From Pseudoteredinibacter isoporae_A (GTDB taxonomy: Bacteria; Pseudomonadota; Gammaproteobacteria; Pseudomonadales; Cellvibrionaceae): a stretch of 64,000 nt of DNA. Both the position numbers and the translations under genes were made by a program. Location of the stretch: positions 62,001 through 126,000 of the forward strand of contig NZ_BAABWJ010000011.1 in assembly GCF_040372805.1 (NCBI RefSeq). The letters are read 5' to 3'. Positions within the stretch are counted from its first letter, which is position 1. Every line of letters begins with the position of its first letter. Positions 53,698-62,289 of the stretch are shown here, piece after piece. Below the pieces are notes generated by a model, which was given only the letters and a program-made list of their open reading frames with translations, did no database searches and was not told where the DNA came from.

Positions 53698-54774
53698 ATG
53701 AAGGCATTCGATATGAAGGCAAAATGGGCTCCATCCCTGGCGTTGATGGCCGTTGCGGTTGCTGGCTGTAGCCAGAAGAATGAAGGCGAGCAAGCTGTGG
53801 TAAAAACGGCAGAGGCTGCGCCTGTTGCGGCTGCCGAAGCGCCCGTTGTGACGGTGTATTCTTCCCGCAAGGAGCATTTGATCAAGCCTTTGTTCGATAA
53901 GTACCGCGCTGAGACCGGCGTTGATGTTCGCTACGTGACTGACAAGGCCGGCCCATTAATGGAGCGTTTGTCTGCGGAGGGTGAATCGACACCTGCAGAT
54001 ATGTTCATGACAGTAGATGCTGGCAATCTGTGGCAGGCCAGCAACAAGGGTTTGTTTGCCGCTTTGGATTCCGCTTCTCTGGAAGCGTCGGTGCCTGCTC
54101 ATTTGCAGGCCGAGAACAACGATTGGTTTGGTCTGTCCATTCGAGCTCGCACTATTGTGTATTCGACCGAGCGTGTAAACCCAGAAGACCTGAGCACCTA
54201 TGAAGCGTTGGCGGGTGACGACTGGAAGGGTCGTTTGTGTCTGCGTACTTCCAAAAAGGTATACAACCAGTCTTTAGTTGCCACCATGATTCGAACTCTG
54301 GGTGAAGAAAAAACAGAAGAGATTGTGAAAGGTTGGGTGGCTAATCTGGCGACTGAACCATTCTCTAACGATACTAAGGCCATGGAAGCGGTAGCCGCGG
54401 GCCAGTGTGATGCCACTATTGTGAACACGTATTACTTCGGCCGCTTAAAGAAGAAAAACCCAGACGTGGCGCTGGCGCTGTTCTGGCCGAATCAGGACGA
54501 TCGCGGTGTGCACGTGAACATTTCCGGTGCGGGTATTACCAAGCATGCGAAACAACCTGAAGAAGCACAGAAGCTGTTGGAGTGGTTGGCCAGCGATAAA
54601 GCTCAGGGGCAATTTGCGGAGTTGAACCACGAATACCCGGTGAACGCCTTGGTTAAGCCTTCCGAAACTGTTCAGGCGTGGGGCGAGTTCAAAGCTGATC
54701 TGGTGAATGTGGAAGCGGCCGGTAAGCTGCAGGCGGACGCGGTGAAGTTAATGGACCGCGCCGGTTACCGTTAA
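53698..54774 (+). CDS. iron(III) ABC transporter substrate-binding lipoprotein
   Basis: A 358-residue FbpA/FutA-type binding protein. A short signal ends in the lipobox VAGC, then comes an Ala/Glu-rich linker and the mature fold starting VTVYSSRKEHLIKPLF. NTYYFGRL carries the paired tyrosines that bind Fe(III) in this family. It is anchored in the periplasm. ATG 53698 (or 53713) is the start. The permease gene follows 73 bases downstream; no ATPase gene is adjacent. Confidence 0.9.
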   Translation: MKAFDMKAKWAPSLALMAVAVAGCSQKNEGEQAVVKTAEAAPVAAAEAPVVTVYSSRKEHLIKPLFDKYRAETGVDVRYVTDKAGPLMERLSAEGESTPADMFMTVDAGNLWQASNKGLFAALDSASLEASVPAHLQAENNDWFGLSIRARTIVYSTERVNPEDLSTYEALAGDDWKGRLCLRTSKKVYNQSLVATMIRTLGEEKTEEIVKGWVANLATEPFSNDTKAMEAVAAGQCDATIVNTYYFGRLKKKNPDVALALFWPNQDDRGVHVNISGAGITKHAKQPEEAQKLLEWLASDKAQGQFAELNHEYPVNALVKPSETVQAWGEFKADLVNVEAAGKLQADAVKLMDRAGYR

Positions 54775-54847
54775 GCCGTTCTGTTTTTCTTGCGGGCAAA
54801 CACAAGCTGCGGCTATTGTCGCCGCTTGAAACCCGCTAGAATGGGGC

Positions 54848-56560
54848 ATGAGTGAAATTGCCGTGCCCCAGTCCTCCCCAGATCAATCATCTAATGATCC
54901 CATTCAACAGCCACCTTCCCAAAAAGAGTCTGTTCTTGTGAGCGTCAAACGCGCGCAATGGCGACGTCATTTCTGGCGCTTACCGGCCTGGTTTGCGGCG
55001 GGTATTGTGCTGATGCCCATATTGGTCATTGTGCTCAGTTGGAGCAGTGATCAAAGCGATATTTGGGCGCACCTGATTCAAACCCAGTTGGGCACTTTAT
55101 TGAGCAATACGCTTAAATTGTGTTTAGGGGTCGGTGCCGTTTCCATCTTTTTAGGTGTGAGCCTGGCTTGGCTCATTTCAGTGTGTGAATTCCCAGGCCG
55201 TCGTTGGTTGGATTGGGGGTTAATGTTGCCCTTGGCAATCCCGACTTATGTGGTGGCTTTTGTTGCTCTGGGCTTATTTGATTTTAGCGGGCCCGTGCAA
55301 ACAACTTTGCGAGAATGGTTCGGCAGTGACTTTCGTGTACCGTCGATTCGCAGCGCCGGCGGAGTGAGTCTGGTGTTGAGTGCGGTGCTGTACCCCTATG
55401 TGTATATGCTGAGTCGCAGCGCCTTTATGAGTCAGGGCCGAGGTTTGGTGGATGCCGCCCGTATGCTGGGGCGGACTCCTTTGCAGGCGTTCTGGCATGT
55501 GGCCTTGCCGATGGCTCGTCCGGCTATTGCTGCCGGTGTGGCTCTGGCTCTGATGGAAACCCTGGCTGATTTCGGGGCTGTGGCGGTTTTTAATTACGAC
55601 ACCTTTACCACAGCCATTTATAAATCCTGGTTTGGTTTTTTTAATCTCCCTGCGGCCGCACAGTTGGCATCGGTATTGTTGCTGTTTGTGGCGCTGGCGT
55701 TGTTTGCAGAACAGAAAGCCCGTGGTGGTGGTCGTCTGTTTGAGGTGCCGGCGCAGGAGCGCGAACGTTTTAAGTTAAAAGGCGTGCGAGCCTATCTGGC
55801 AACGGGCTATTGCACCTTGATTTTTGTTCTGGCGTTTGTGGTGCCGGTTGGCCAATTGCTGGCGTGGGTGGTAGAAACTCGCCTCGGCGAGTTGGATCAG
55901 CGATATGTGGATCTCATAACGCACACCTTTTTATTGGGTTTGATGGCCGCTCTGCTCACCGTGGGTCTGGCGACCTTGGTGGCCTTCGGTCAACGCCAGT
56001 TGGGTAAGATTGCCGCCCAGGGGTTTTCCATGCGTGCGGCCAATCTGGGTTATGCGCTACCGGGGACGGTGCTGGCGGTGGGCATTATGCTGTCCTTCGC
56101 GAAATTGGATGCCTGGTTGGTTGCCCCTGTACGTGCGTTTCTGAACTTGCCGCCTCAACAGATTCTGGTGGGCAGTGTGTTTGCATTGGTGTTGGCTTAC
56201 TGCGTGCGCTTTTTTACCGTCGGCCTTGGGCCCATTCAATCTTCCTTTGAGCGTTTAAAGCCGAGCTTCCAGGAAGCTGCTCAAAGCTTGGGGGCCAATA
56301 AATGGCAAGTGCTTTGGCGGGTGTATCTGCCGATGCTTTCCCCGGGGATTCTTTCGGCGCTGCTGCTGGTCTTGGTGGATGTGATGAAAGAAATGCCGGC
56401 CACATTGCTGCTGCGCCCGTTCGGTTGGGACACCCTCGCTGTGCGCGTGTATGAGATGACGTCCGAAGGCGAATGGGAACGGGCCGCTTTGCCCGCGCTC
56501 ACCCTGGTACTCCTAAGTTTGGGGCCAGTGGTGTTGATGATCCGGCGTTCGCGGCGTTAA
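54848..56560 (+). CDS. iron(III) ABC transporter permease
   Basis: The 570-residue FbpB-type fused permease has about 12 membrane helices in two homologous halves, each with an EAA-type loop (VDAARMLGRTPLQAFWHVALPMARP, EAAQSLGANKWQVLWRVYLPMLSP). It would partner the lipoprotein upstream for ferric iron import. The cognate ATPase (FbpC) is not next to it and must be encoded elsewhere or shared. Confidence 0.92.
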   Translation: MSEIAVPQSSPDQSSNDPIQQPPSQKESVLVSVKRAQWRRHFWRLPAWFAAGIVLMPILVIVLSWSSDQSDIWAHLIQTQLGTLLSNTLKLCLGVGAVSIFLGVSLAWLISVCEFPGRRWLDWGLMLPLAIPTYVVAFVALGLFDFSGPVQTTLREWFGSDFRVPSIRSAGGVSLVLSAVLYPYVYMLSRSAFMSQGRGLVDAARMLGRTPLQAFWHVALPMARPAIAAGVALALMETLADFGAVAVFNYDTFTTAIYKSWFGFFNLPAAAQLASVLLLFVALALFAEQKARGGGRLFEVPAQERERFKLKGVRAYLATGYCTLIFVLAFVVPVGQLLAWVVETRLGELDQRYVDLITHTFLLGLMAALLTVGLATLVAFGQRQLGKIAAQGFSMRAANLGYALPGTVLAVGIMLSFAKLDAWLVAPVRAFLNLPPQQILVGSVFALVLAYCVRFFTVGLGPIQSSFERLKPSFQEAAQSLGANKWQVLWRVYLPMLSPGILSALLLVLVDVMKEMPATLLLRPFGWDTLAVRVYEMTSEGEWERAALPALTLVLLSLGPVVLMIRRSRR

Positions 56561-56778
56561 GTGCCATGAAAACTTTTTTTGTCTGTTACTAATTCCTGAA
56601 TTTAAAACCTGTGTCAAAGGGTTCATTTCTAGTTCAGTCTCAGAAGGTATCTTCTGCGCCCTCGACTAATCGTATTTTGTAGGCTTTACTTGCAGCCATT
56701 GTCTGTAGGGCTTTTAAGCACTGTTCGTTTTTGTTCGATTTTCAATCCTTTTTAATTAGGTAATACAAGCAGGACATT

Positions 56779-57483
56779 ATGTTGAAACTAAACAAAACTC
56801 TTTTCGTGGCCACGTTGCTGGCTTCCAGTTTGAGCGTCGCCGGTGAGTGGAAAGGCGAGGGTGATCTCGGCTATAACAGTGTGGCTGGCAACTCGGAAAG
56901 CGAAGCGCTGGCCGTTAAATTGCTGATTGCCTATGTGCAAAATGATTGGACGCACAAGGCCGAGTTTACCGCGAATACCGCATCGACCGATGATCGAACC
57001 AGCGCAGAAGCGTACAGCTTTAACTTCAACAGCCGCTATGAGTTTAATGCCGATGTTTACGGGTTTGGTAACTACCGTTATCAGGATGACCGTTTCAGTG
57101 CCTTCGAATACCAGTCTTCGGTTGCGGCGGGTGTGGGGTATCACTTCATCAAAACCGAAGAAACCATTCTGGACGGTGAAATCGGTGCGGGTTTCCGCAG
57201 CAGTGAACGCCGCGACACCCAGGAAAAAGAAGATGAAGCGATTATTCTGGGTAAGGTGACGTTTAAGCAGCAAATTACCGACACCACCAAATTCGAAAGC
57301 TATCTCTTGACCGAAGCGGGTGATGAGAACACTTATGTAGAAGGTGAGGTCGCGCTGAAAGTGGCCATGACCGAACAGTTGGCGTTGAAGGTGGCCTACT
57401 TGGCCAAGCACAATACCGATGTCAGCCCTGGCACCGAAAAGACTGACCGTTACACCACGGTATCCTTGAACTATAACTTCTAA
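56779..57483 (+). CDS. DUF481 outer-membrane protein (YdiY-like)
   Basis: A signal peptide (residues about 1-21, ending LSVAGE) is followed by a beta-barrel-like sequence with alternating aromatic and polar residues ending in aromatic phenylalanine (VSLNYNF). GDLGYNSVAGNSESEALA at the start is typical of the DUF481/YdiY salt-induced outer-membrane family. Function unknown. It appears to be monocistronic. Confidence 0.87.
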   Translation: MLKLNKTLFVATLLASSLSVAGEWKGEGDLGYNSVAGNSESEALAVKLLIAYVQNDWTHKAEFTANTASTDDRTSAEAYSFNFNSRYEFNADVYGFGNYRYQDDRFSAFEYQSSVAAGVGYHFIKTEETILDGEIGAGFRSSERRDTQEKEDEAIILGKVTFKQQITDTTKFESYLLTEAGDENTYVEGEVALKVAMTEQLALKVAYLAKHNTDVSPGTEKTDRYTTVSLNYNF

Positions 57484-57543
57484 GCGCTTGTCTTTAAGTG
57501 CTGAATCGTCTGGTCTTCCCGCTCGTGCGTGAAGGCCGGGCTT

Positions 57544-57570
57544 CCAGTAGAATGCGCGCCATTCTACTGG
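57544..57570 (+). promoter_or_regulatory. inverted repeat overlapping the phnA ribosome binding site
   Basis: CCAGTAGAATG (57544-57554) and CATTCTACTGG (57560-57570) are perfect 11-bp arms around CGCGC. The last GG of the repeat is part of the GGAG ribosome binding site (57569-57572), so an RNA hairpin would hide it; as DNA it could be an operator. Confidence 0.5.
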
Positions 57571-57579
57571 AGTTCTTTT

Positions 57580-58158
57580 ATGAGTACCTTACAATCCCTG
57601 CAGCAGCGCGCTGAGAATAAGTGCGAGCTGTGCTCGGCAACGAGCGATCTGGATGTTTACCCCGTTCCCCCTAAATCCCAATCCACCGTGGATGACAGTC
57701 TGCTGGCCTGTGCGACTTGCCGCGCTCAACTGGATACTCCCGAAGCAACCGATCCGAACCACTGGCGTTGCCTGAACGACAGCATGTGGAACCCTAACAT
57801 GCCCGTGCAGGTAGTGGCCTGGCGAATGTTGACGCGCTTGCGCTCCGAAGGCTGGCCTCAGGATTTGTTGGATATGATGTATCTCGAAGGCGATGACTTG
57901 GTTTGGGCCCAGGCCACCGGTGAAGGCTTGAGTGAGGAAGACCAGGTAATCCATCGCGACAGCAATGGGGTTCAATTGGCTGCGGGCGATAATGTTGTGC
58001 TGATTAAGGATCTCAATGTCAAAGGCGCTGGCTTCACCGCCAAGCGAGGAACTGCCGTGCGTGGAATTTCCCTGGTGGCCGACAACGCCGAGCACATTGA
58101 AGGCCGGGTTAACGGCCAGCAGATTGTGATTCTCTGCCAGTACGTGAAAAAGAGCTAA
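57580..58158 (+). CDS. phnA: PhnA/YjdM-family zinc-ribbon protein
   Basis: The 192-residue protein has an N-terminal zinc ribbon (CELC and CATC pairs, residues about 15-45) and the C-terminal PhnA domain (DSNGVQLAAGDNVVLIKDLNVKGAGFTAKRGT). Despite its name the family is not shown to cleave phosphonates in general. ATG 57580 follows GGAG at good distance. Its expression may be controlled by the hairpin overlapping the ribosome binding site. Confidence 0.9.
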   Translation: MSTLQSLQQRAENKCELCSATSDLDVYPVPPKSQSTVDDSLLACATCRAQLDTPEATDPNHWRCLNDSMWNPNMPVQVVAWRMLTRLRSEGWPQDLLDMMYLEGDDLVWAQATGEGLSEEDQVIHRDSNGVQLAAGDNVVLIKDLNVKGAGFTAKRGTAVRGISLVADNAEHIEGRVNGQQIVILCQYVKKS

Positions 58159-58212
58159 AAGGCCTGATTTAGCGCCGGGAAGCAGAGGCTGTGGTGGGCG
58201 TTTTTGTGGTGA

Positions 58213-58240
58213 TTGCCTTTGCCGCCAATACCAGTACAAT
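58213..58240 (+). promoter_or_regulatory. possible promoter of gcvT-gcvH
   Basis: TTGCCT (58213-58218) and TACAAT (58235-58240) are 16 bases apart, about 124 bases before gcvT. No glycine-riboswitch core was recognised in the leader. Confidence 0.38.
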
Positions 58241-58363
58241 GCCGGATTTCTATTATTGGAAACACAATGTGCACGATGGGAAACTTGCCGATTGGCCGAT
58301 TTTCTATGCCGTGCCGCTGATTTTGTCTCCCCTGGGCTGGGAATCAACTAAATAGGTAGGGTA

Positions 58364-59452
58364 ATGGGTAATAAGACTGCATTGTTCGCTGAGCACGAAG
58401 CCGCCGGCGGCAAAATGGTGGATTTTGGTGGCTGGGATATGCCAATCAACTACGGCTCCCAAGTTGAAGAGCATCACAAGGTTCGCCGTGAAGCGGGCAT
58501 GTTTGATGTCTCCCATATGACCATTGTTGATGTTCAGGGTGCCGGCGCTAAGGATTTTCTGCGCTACCTGTTGGCCAATGATGTTGAGAAAATCAGCAGT
58601 GTTACCGGTAAGGCCATGTACACCGGCATGCTGAATGAGCAGGGCGGTGTTATTGATGATTTGATCGTTTACAACATGGACGGTTGGTACCGTACGGTTG
58701 TGAACTGCGCCACGCGCGAAAAAGATCTCGCCTGGATGGCTGAGCAAGCCAAGGGCTTCGAGGTTGAGCTGAGCGAGCGCCCTGAACTGTCCATGCTGGC
58801 CGTGCAGGGCCCCGAAGCGATTGCCAAGGTGGCCGAAGTATTGGGTGGCAACAAGGCTGAGGTGGTGAATTCCCTGTCTGTTTTCCAAGGCCTGGAAGTT
58901 GATGGCTGGTTCTTGGCTCGCACCGGTTACACCGGTGAAGATGGCCTGGAAATCATGGTGCCGGAGGCCGCGATTGTTCAGTTCTGGAAAGACCTGTTGG
59001 CGGTTGGTGTGGCCCCTTGTGGTTTGGGTGCACGCGATACCTTGCGTCTGGAAGCCGGTATGAATTTGTATGGCAGCGATATGGACGACACCATTCTGCC
59101 AATGGCGGCGAACATGTCCTGGACCATCGCCTGGGCACCTGAGGAGCGCGATTTTATTGGTCGTAAAGCTCTGGAAGCAGCCAAGGCTGAGGGTGTAAAA
59201 GAGAAGCTGGTTGGTCTGGTGATGGAGCAAAAAGGTGTTTTGCGCGCCCACCAAAAAGTTGTGGTGCCCGGTGTTGATGCAACGGGTGAAATCACCAGTG
59301 GGACATTTTCGCCAACTTTGGGCTATTCTATTGCCATGGCCCGAGTACCGAAAGAAATTGGGGACACTTGTTTCGTTGAAATGAGAAACAAGCAAGTTGA
59401 AGTTAAGGTAATTAAGCCGAGCTTCGTCCGTAACGGTAAGCAAGTTTTTTAA
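58364..59452 (+). CDS. gcvT: glycine cleavage system T protein (aminomethyltransferase)
   Basis: It transfers the methylene unit from the H-protein arm to tetrahydrofolate. The 362-residue protein has the family start AGGKMVDFGGWDMPINYGSQVEEH, VSHM as FDVSHMTI, the folate-loop GLGARDTLRLEAGMNLYGSDMDD and the C-terminal barrel. It is followed 34 bases later by gcvH, as in many gammaproteobacteria, but gcvP is not next. Confidence 0.95.
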   Translation: MGNKTALFAEHEAAGGKMVDFGGWDMPINYGSQVEEHHKVRREAGMFDVSHMTIVDVQGAGAKDFLRYLLANDVEKISSVTGKAMYTGMLNEQGGVIDDLIVYNMDGWYRTVVNCATREKDLAWMAEQAKGFEVELSERPELSMLAVQGPEAIAKVAEVLGGNKAEVVNSLSVFQGLEVDGWFLARTGYTGEDGLEIMVPEAAIVQFWKDLLAVGVAPCGLGARDTLRLEAGMNLYGSDMDDTILPMAANMSWTIAWAPEERDFIGRKALEAAKAEGVKEKLVGLVMEQKGVLRAHQKVVVPGVDATGEITSGTFSPTLGYSIAMARVPKEIGDTCFVEMRNKQVEVKVIKPSFVRNGKQVF

Positions 59453-59486
59453 TTAATTAGAGATAGACATAGCAGAGGATGAATCC

Positions 59487-59876
59487 ATGAGTGAAGTGCG
59501 CAATGAAATTAAGTATCTGTCGAGCCATGAGTGGGCTCGCGTAGAGGCTGACGGCACGGTAACCGTTGGTATTTCCGATCATGCGCAAGATAGCCTTGGC
59601 GATGTGGTGTACGTTGAAGTGCCAGAGGTAGGTGCCCAGGTGAATGCCGGTGAGGAAGCGGGTGTGGTTGAGTCCGTAAAGGCGGCTTCTGATATTTATT
59701 CACCGATTACCGGTGAAGTTGTCGCGGTGAATGACGCGCTGGAAGATGAGCCCGAAACTGTGAACAGCTCACCATACGATGATGGTTGGTTCTTCAAGGT
59801 GAAGCCGAGCGATGTATCTGAGCTGGATGCTGCTTTGGACGCCGATGCCTACCGAGCGGCCTGCGAAGACGCTTAA
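59487..59876 (+). CDS. gcvH: glycine cleavage system H protein
   Basis: The 129-residue lipoyl carrier of glycine cleavage. Lys65 in GVVESVKAASDIYSP is the lipoylated residue; SSHEWARVEADGTVTVGISDHAQDSLGDVV-type N terminus and NDALEDEPETVNSSPY are standard. Same operon as gcvT; a strong terminator ends it, so gcvP is transcribed elsewhere. Confidence 0.96.
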   Translation: MSEVRNEIKYLSSHEWARVEADGTVTVGISDHAQDSLGDVVYVEVPEVGAQVNAGEEAGVVESVKAASDIYSPITGEVVAVNDALEDEPETVNSSPYDDGWFFKVKPSDVSELDAALDADAYRAACEDA

Positions 59877-59890
59877 TGTGTGGTTCGCTG

Positions 59891-59930
59891 ACACAAAAAA
59901 GCCGGACTTTTTAGTCCGGCTTTTTTGTGT
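59891..59930. terminator. bidirectional Rho-independent terminator
   Basis: A perfect 18-bp stem, ACACAAAAAAGCCGGACT (59891-59908) with AGTCCGGCTTTTTTGTGT (59913-59930), has a TTTT loop. It ends gcvH and the convergent serine hydrolase gene. The outer 13 bases equal those of the pyrB terminator. Confidence 0.92.
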
Positions 59931-59952
59931 TGCGTGTTTTTGTCGCTCTGGT

Positions 59953-61332
59953 TTATTGCTGGTTTTCCAGCGCGGCCAGGATATTGGCGAAGTGCCCGTT
60001 CAAGTCAAAACGTTCGCCATTGGACCAGCCCAGTCGAACCATCACCAGCTCTTTTGATGGGATGATGACCACATACTGACCATTGTGGCCTGACGCCAGA
60101 TACAGGTCAGTTGGCAGGTCTTTAAACATGCGTCGGCTGTTGTCGTCTTTAGCGCCGGCGTTGAGCCAAAACTGTCCGCCATATTCTCCCTTAGGTGCCG
60201 CATCAATCGGTGCTTTTACAAAATCGACCCAATGTTCAGGGACAATCTGCTGGCCGTTCAGTCTGCCGCGTTGCAAATAGAGCTGACCAAATTTGGCCCA
60301 CTCCCGCGCGGTCATATAAAGATAGGAGCTGCCGACAAAGCTGCCGCTGGCGTCGGGCTCGAAGATGGCACTCTGGATGCCGCTGGGCTGAAACAGTTTT
60401 TCCTGGACGAAGCGATAATAGTTTTCACTGCCTCCCAGTTTGTCGAATAACCAGCCTGACAAAATGTTGGTGGTGCCGGAGGAGTACACAAATTTTTCTC
60501 CTGGGGTGGCTTCCACTTCGGCGGCAGCGGTTCGTGCGTATTGGGCCATGTTGTCTTCAAAGAACAGCATGCGAGTGGCGTTATCGCCGGGCTCGTAACT
60601 TTCATCAAAAGCCAGGCCGCTGGCCATATTCAGCAGGTGACGCAAATGGATATTTTGTCGCTCATCGTTTTGCCATTCGGCAAAACCTGGAGGTTGATCG
60701 ATGTTCTGACCCTGTTCTTCTAACCAGATGCCGATCAGGCTGGAGGTGACGCTTTTGGCCATGGACCAGGACAGGAATGGGCTGTTTTGCTGGAAGCCGG
60801 GGGCGTAGGCCTCACCAATGATTTTCCCTTGGTGAACGACCAGCAAAGCACGGGTGTCGATATGGGGCTTGTCTTCGTTTTCTTTAACAATGTTTTCGAG
60901 AAGGTGCTGAATGCGACCGTTTAACTCAAGCTCACCCCATTGGAAGCCCGCTTGATGGGCTATCTCTGGTGCCTCGAATGTTGGGGCATCGTGGTGATAC
61001 AAGCTACAGCCAAAATTAGGGTTGTATTTGGCCTTCTGGCTGAACAGTCCGAAACTGCTGACTTCGACTTCTTCGGTCTGTTGGTTAACGTCAAAGCTGC
61101 TGTAGTGGGCCAGGGGGTGTGAGGTCAGAACATCTTGCTGGAACACGTCGTTCGCATCCCGACCTGCGACAAATACGCCAGAGCACAGCAGTTTGGCACC
61201 AAGACCATTGATGACGGTCGGGCCATAGCGCAGATAACTGTAGGCTTTCGGGTTGGCCAGGAAGAAGGCAATGATGGCGGCAATCAGTGCAAGGCAGATA
61301 GTGCGCGTTAGCGAGCGCCCGGAGATTGGCAT
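59953..61332 (-). CDS. serine hydrolase of the beta-lactamase/6-aminohexanoate hydrolase type
   Basis: The 459-residue protein has an N-terminal membrane anchor or signal (residues about 8-27), an extra 120-residue N-terminal region, then the PF00144-type fold. S190-M-A-K193 is the SxxK motif, YSSGTTN the second, and ASGHNGQ the third in place of KTG. NylB-like hydrolases share this form. The protein is likely to be periplasmic; the substrate is unknown. Confidence 0.85.
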   Translation of the reverse strand: MPISGRSLTRTICLALIAAIIAFFLANPKAYSYLRYGPTVINGLGAKLLCSGVFVAGRDANDVFQQDVLTSHPLAHYSSFDVNQQTEEVEVSSFGLFSQKAKYNPNFGCSLYHHDAPTFEAPEIAHQAGFQWGELELNGRIQHLLENIVKENEDKPHIDTRALLVVHQGKIIGEAYAPGFQQNSPFLSWSMAKSVTSSLIGIWLEEQGQNIDQPPGFAEWQNDERQNIHLRHLLNMASGLAFDESYEPGDNATRMLFFEDNMAQYARTAAAEVEATPGEKFVYSSGTTNILSGWLFDKLGGSENYYRFVQEKLFQPSGIQSAIFEPDASGSFVGSSYLYMTAREWAKFGQLYLQRGRLNGQQIVPEHWVDFVKAPIDAAPKGEYGGQFWLNAGAKDDNSRRMFKDLPTDLYLASGHNGQYVVIIPSKELVMVRLGWSNGERFDLNGHFANILAALENQQ

Positions 61333-61454
61333 GGTCGAATCCTTTTCGGGGTTATTGTGTCTTGATTATTGGTTTCAAGGTCTTGTTGGAGGGCAGATGG
61401 TATCACTTGGGTCTTATAGGACAAGCCTCTGAAGCGGGCTCCACACAAAGATGT

Positions 61455-61483
61455 TTGATCTTTATACAGCCTAAGCATATAAT
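61455..61483 (+). promoter_or_regulatory. sigma-70 promoter of the rpsF operon
   Basis: TTGATC (61455-61460) and a perfect TATAAT (61478-61483) are 17 bases apart and followed by GCGCGCC, a GC-rich discriminator usual for ribosomal operons. It lies 115 bases before rpsF. Confidence 0.75.
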
Positions 61484-61598
61484 GCGCGCCCCTTATTTTT
61501 GGCCAGGGGGTCCGGTATTCCGGATCAAAGCAAATATGGCCTCTCCTTGCCTTACCGTGATATTTGTCCGCGGGAGGCTTAACCCGTAAGGAGCACAT

Positions 61599-62042
61599 AT
61601 GCGTCATTACGAAATTGTATTTCTGGTTCATCCGGACCAGAGCGAGCAGGTGCCCGGCATGGTCGAGCGTTACACTGCTACTATCGAAGCCGATGGTGGT
61701 AAAGTGCATCGCTTGGAAGACTGGGGCCGTCGCCAGTTGGCTTACTCCATCAACAAGATCCACAAAGCTCATTACGTTCTGATGAACGTTGAGTGTGGTG
61801 AAGGTGCTTTGGAAGAGCTGACCACCAACTTCCGCTACAACGATGCGGTTCTGCGTAACCTGGTTATCCGCTCTGATGAAGCGATCACCGAGGAATCTCC
61901 AATCGCTAAGGCTGATAAAGAGCAACGTGAGCGTAAGCCACGTGGCGAGCGTCGCGAAGAGCGCCCAGCCCAACAAGAAGCCCCTGCTGAAGCGCCAGCT
62001 GCTGAAGAAGCTGCTAGCGAAGAAGCGGCTAGCGAAGAATAA
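61599..62042 (+). CDS. rpsF: 30S ribosomal protein S6
   Basis: The first 100 residues are typical S6 (MRHYEIVFLVHPDQSEQVPGMV, LEDWGRRQLAYSINKIHKAHYVL). A 40-residue tail follows, rich in Arg/Lys, then Glu/Ala, with AASEE repeats at the end; this acidic end is the kind of tail that RimK extends with glutamate in E. coli. GGAG precedes the ATG. First gene of the rpsF-rpsR operon. Confidence 0.97.
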   Translation: MRHYEIVFLVHPDQSEQVPGMVERYTATIEADGGKVHRLEDWGRRQLAYSINKIHKAHYVLMNVECGEGALEELTTNFRYNDAVLRNLVIRSDEAITEESPIAKADKEQRERKPRGERREERPAQQEAPAEAPAAEEAASEEAASEE

Positions 62043-62053
62043 GGAGACTGATC

Positions 62054-62281
62054 ATGGCACGTTTTTTCCGTCGTCGTAAGTTCTGCCGTTTCAGCGCCGA
62101 AGGCGTTAAGCAGATCGACTACAAAGACTTGGATACTTTGAAAGCCTACGTCTCTGAGACAGGCAAAATTGTCCCAAGCCGTATTACTGGTACCAAGGCT
62201 AAATATCAGCGTCAGCTGGCCACCGCTATCAAGCGCGCTCGCTACTTGGCTCTGCTGCCTTACACCGACAGTCACGAATAA
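62054..62281 (+). CDS. rpsR: 30S ribosomal protein S18
   Basis: A 75-residue protein, MARFFRRRKFCRFSAEGVKQIDYKD, with the S18 core TGTKAKYQRQLATAIKRARYLALLPY. Eleven bases after rpsF. Confidence 0.98.
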   Translation: MARFFRRRKFCRFSAEGVKQIDYKDLDTLKAYVSETGKIVPSRITGTKAKYQRQLATAIKRARYLALLPYTDSHE

Positions 62282-62289
62282 GAAGCCCT

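Noticed and set aside
58159..58363. Glycine riboswitch upstream of gcvT
   Set aside because: The position fits, but the conserved glycine-aptamer core sequences were not recognisable by eye; only a possible promoter is listed.
58304..59443. 379-residue minus-strand frame over gcvT
   Set aside because: Exact antisense shadow of gcvT with His-rich, low-complexity composition and no motif.
61308..61976. 222-residue minus-strand frame over rpsF
   Set aside because: It is antisense to the N-terminal part of rpsF and its promoter, has no family features, and rpsF is certain.
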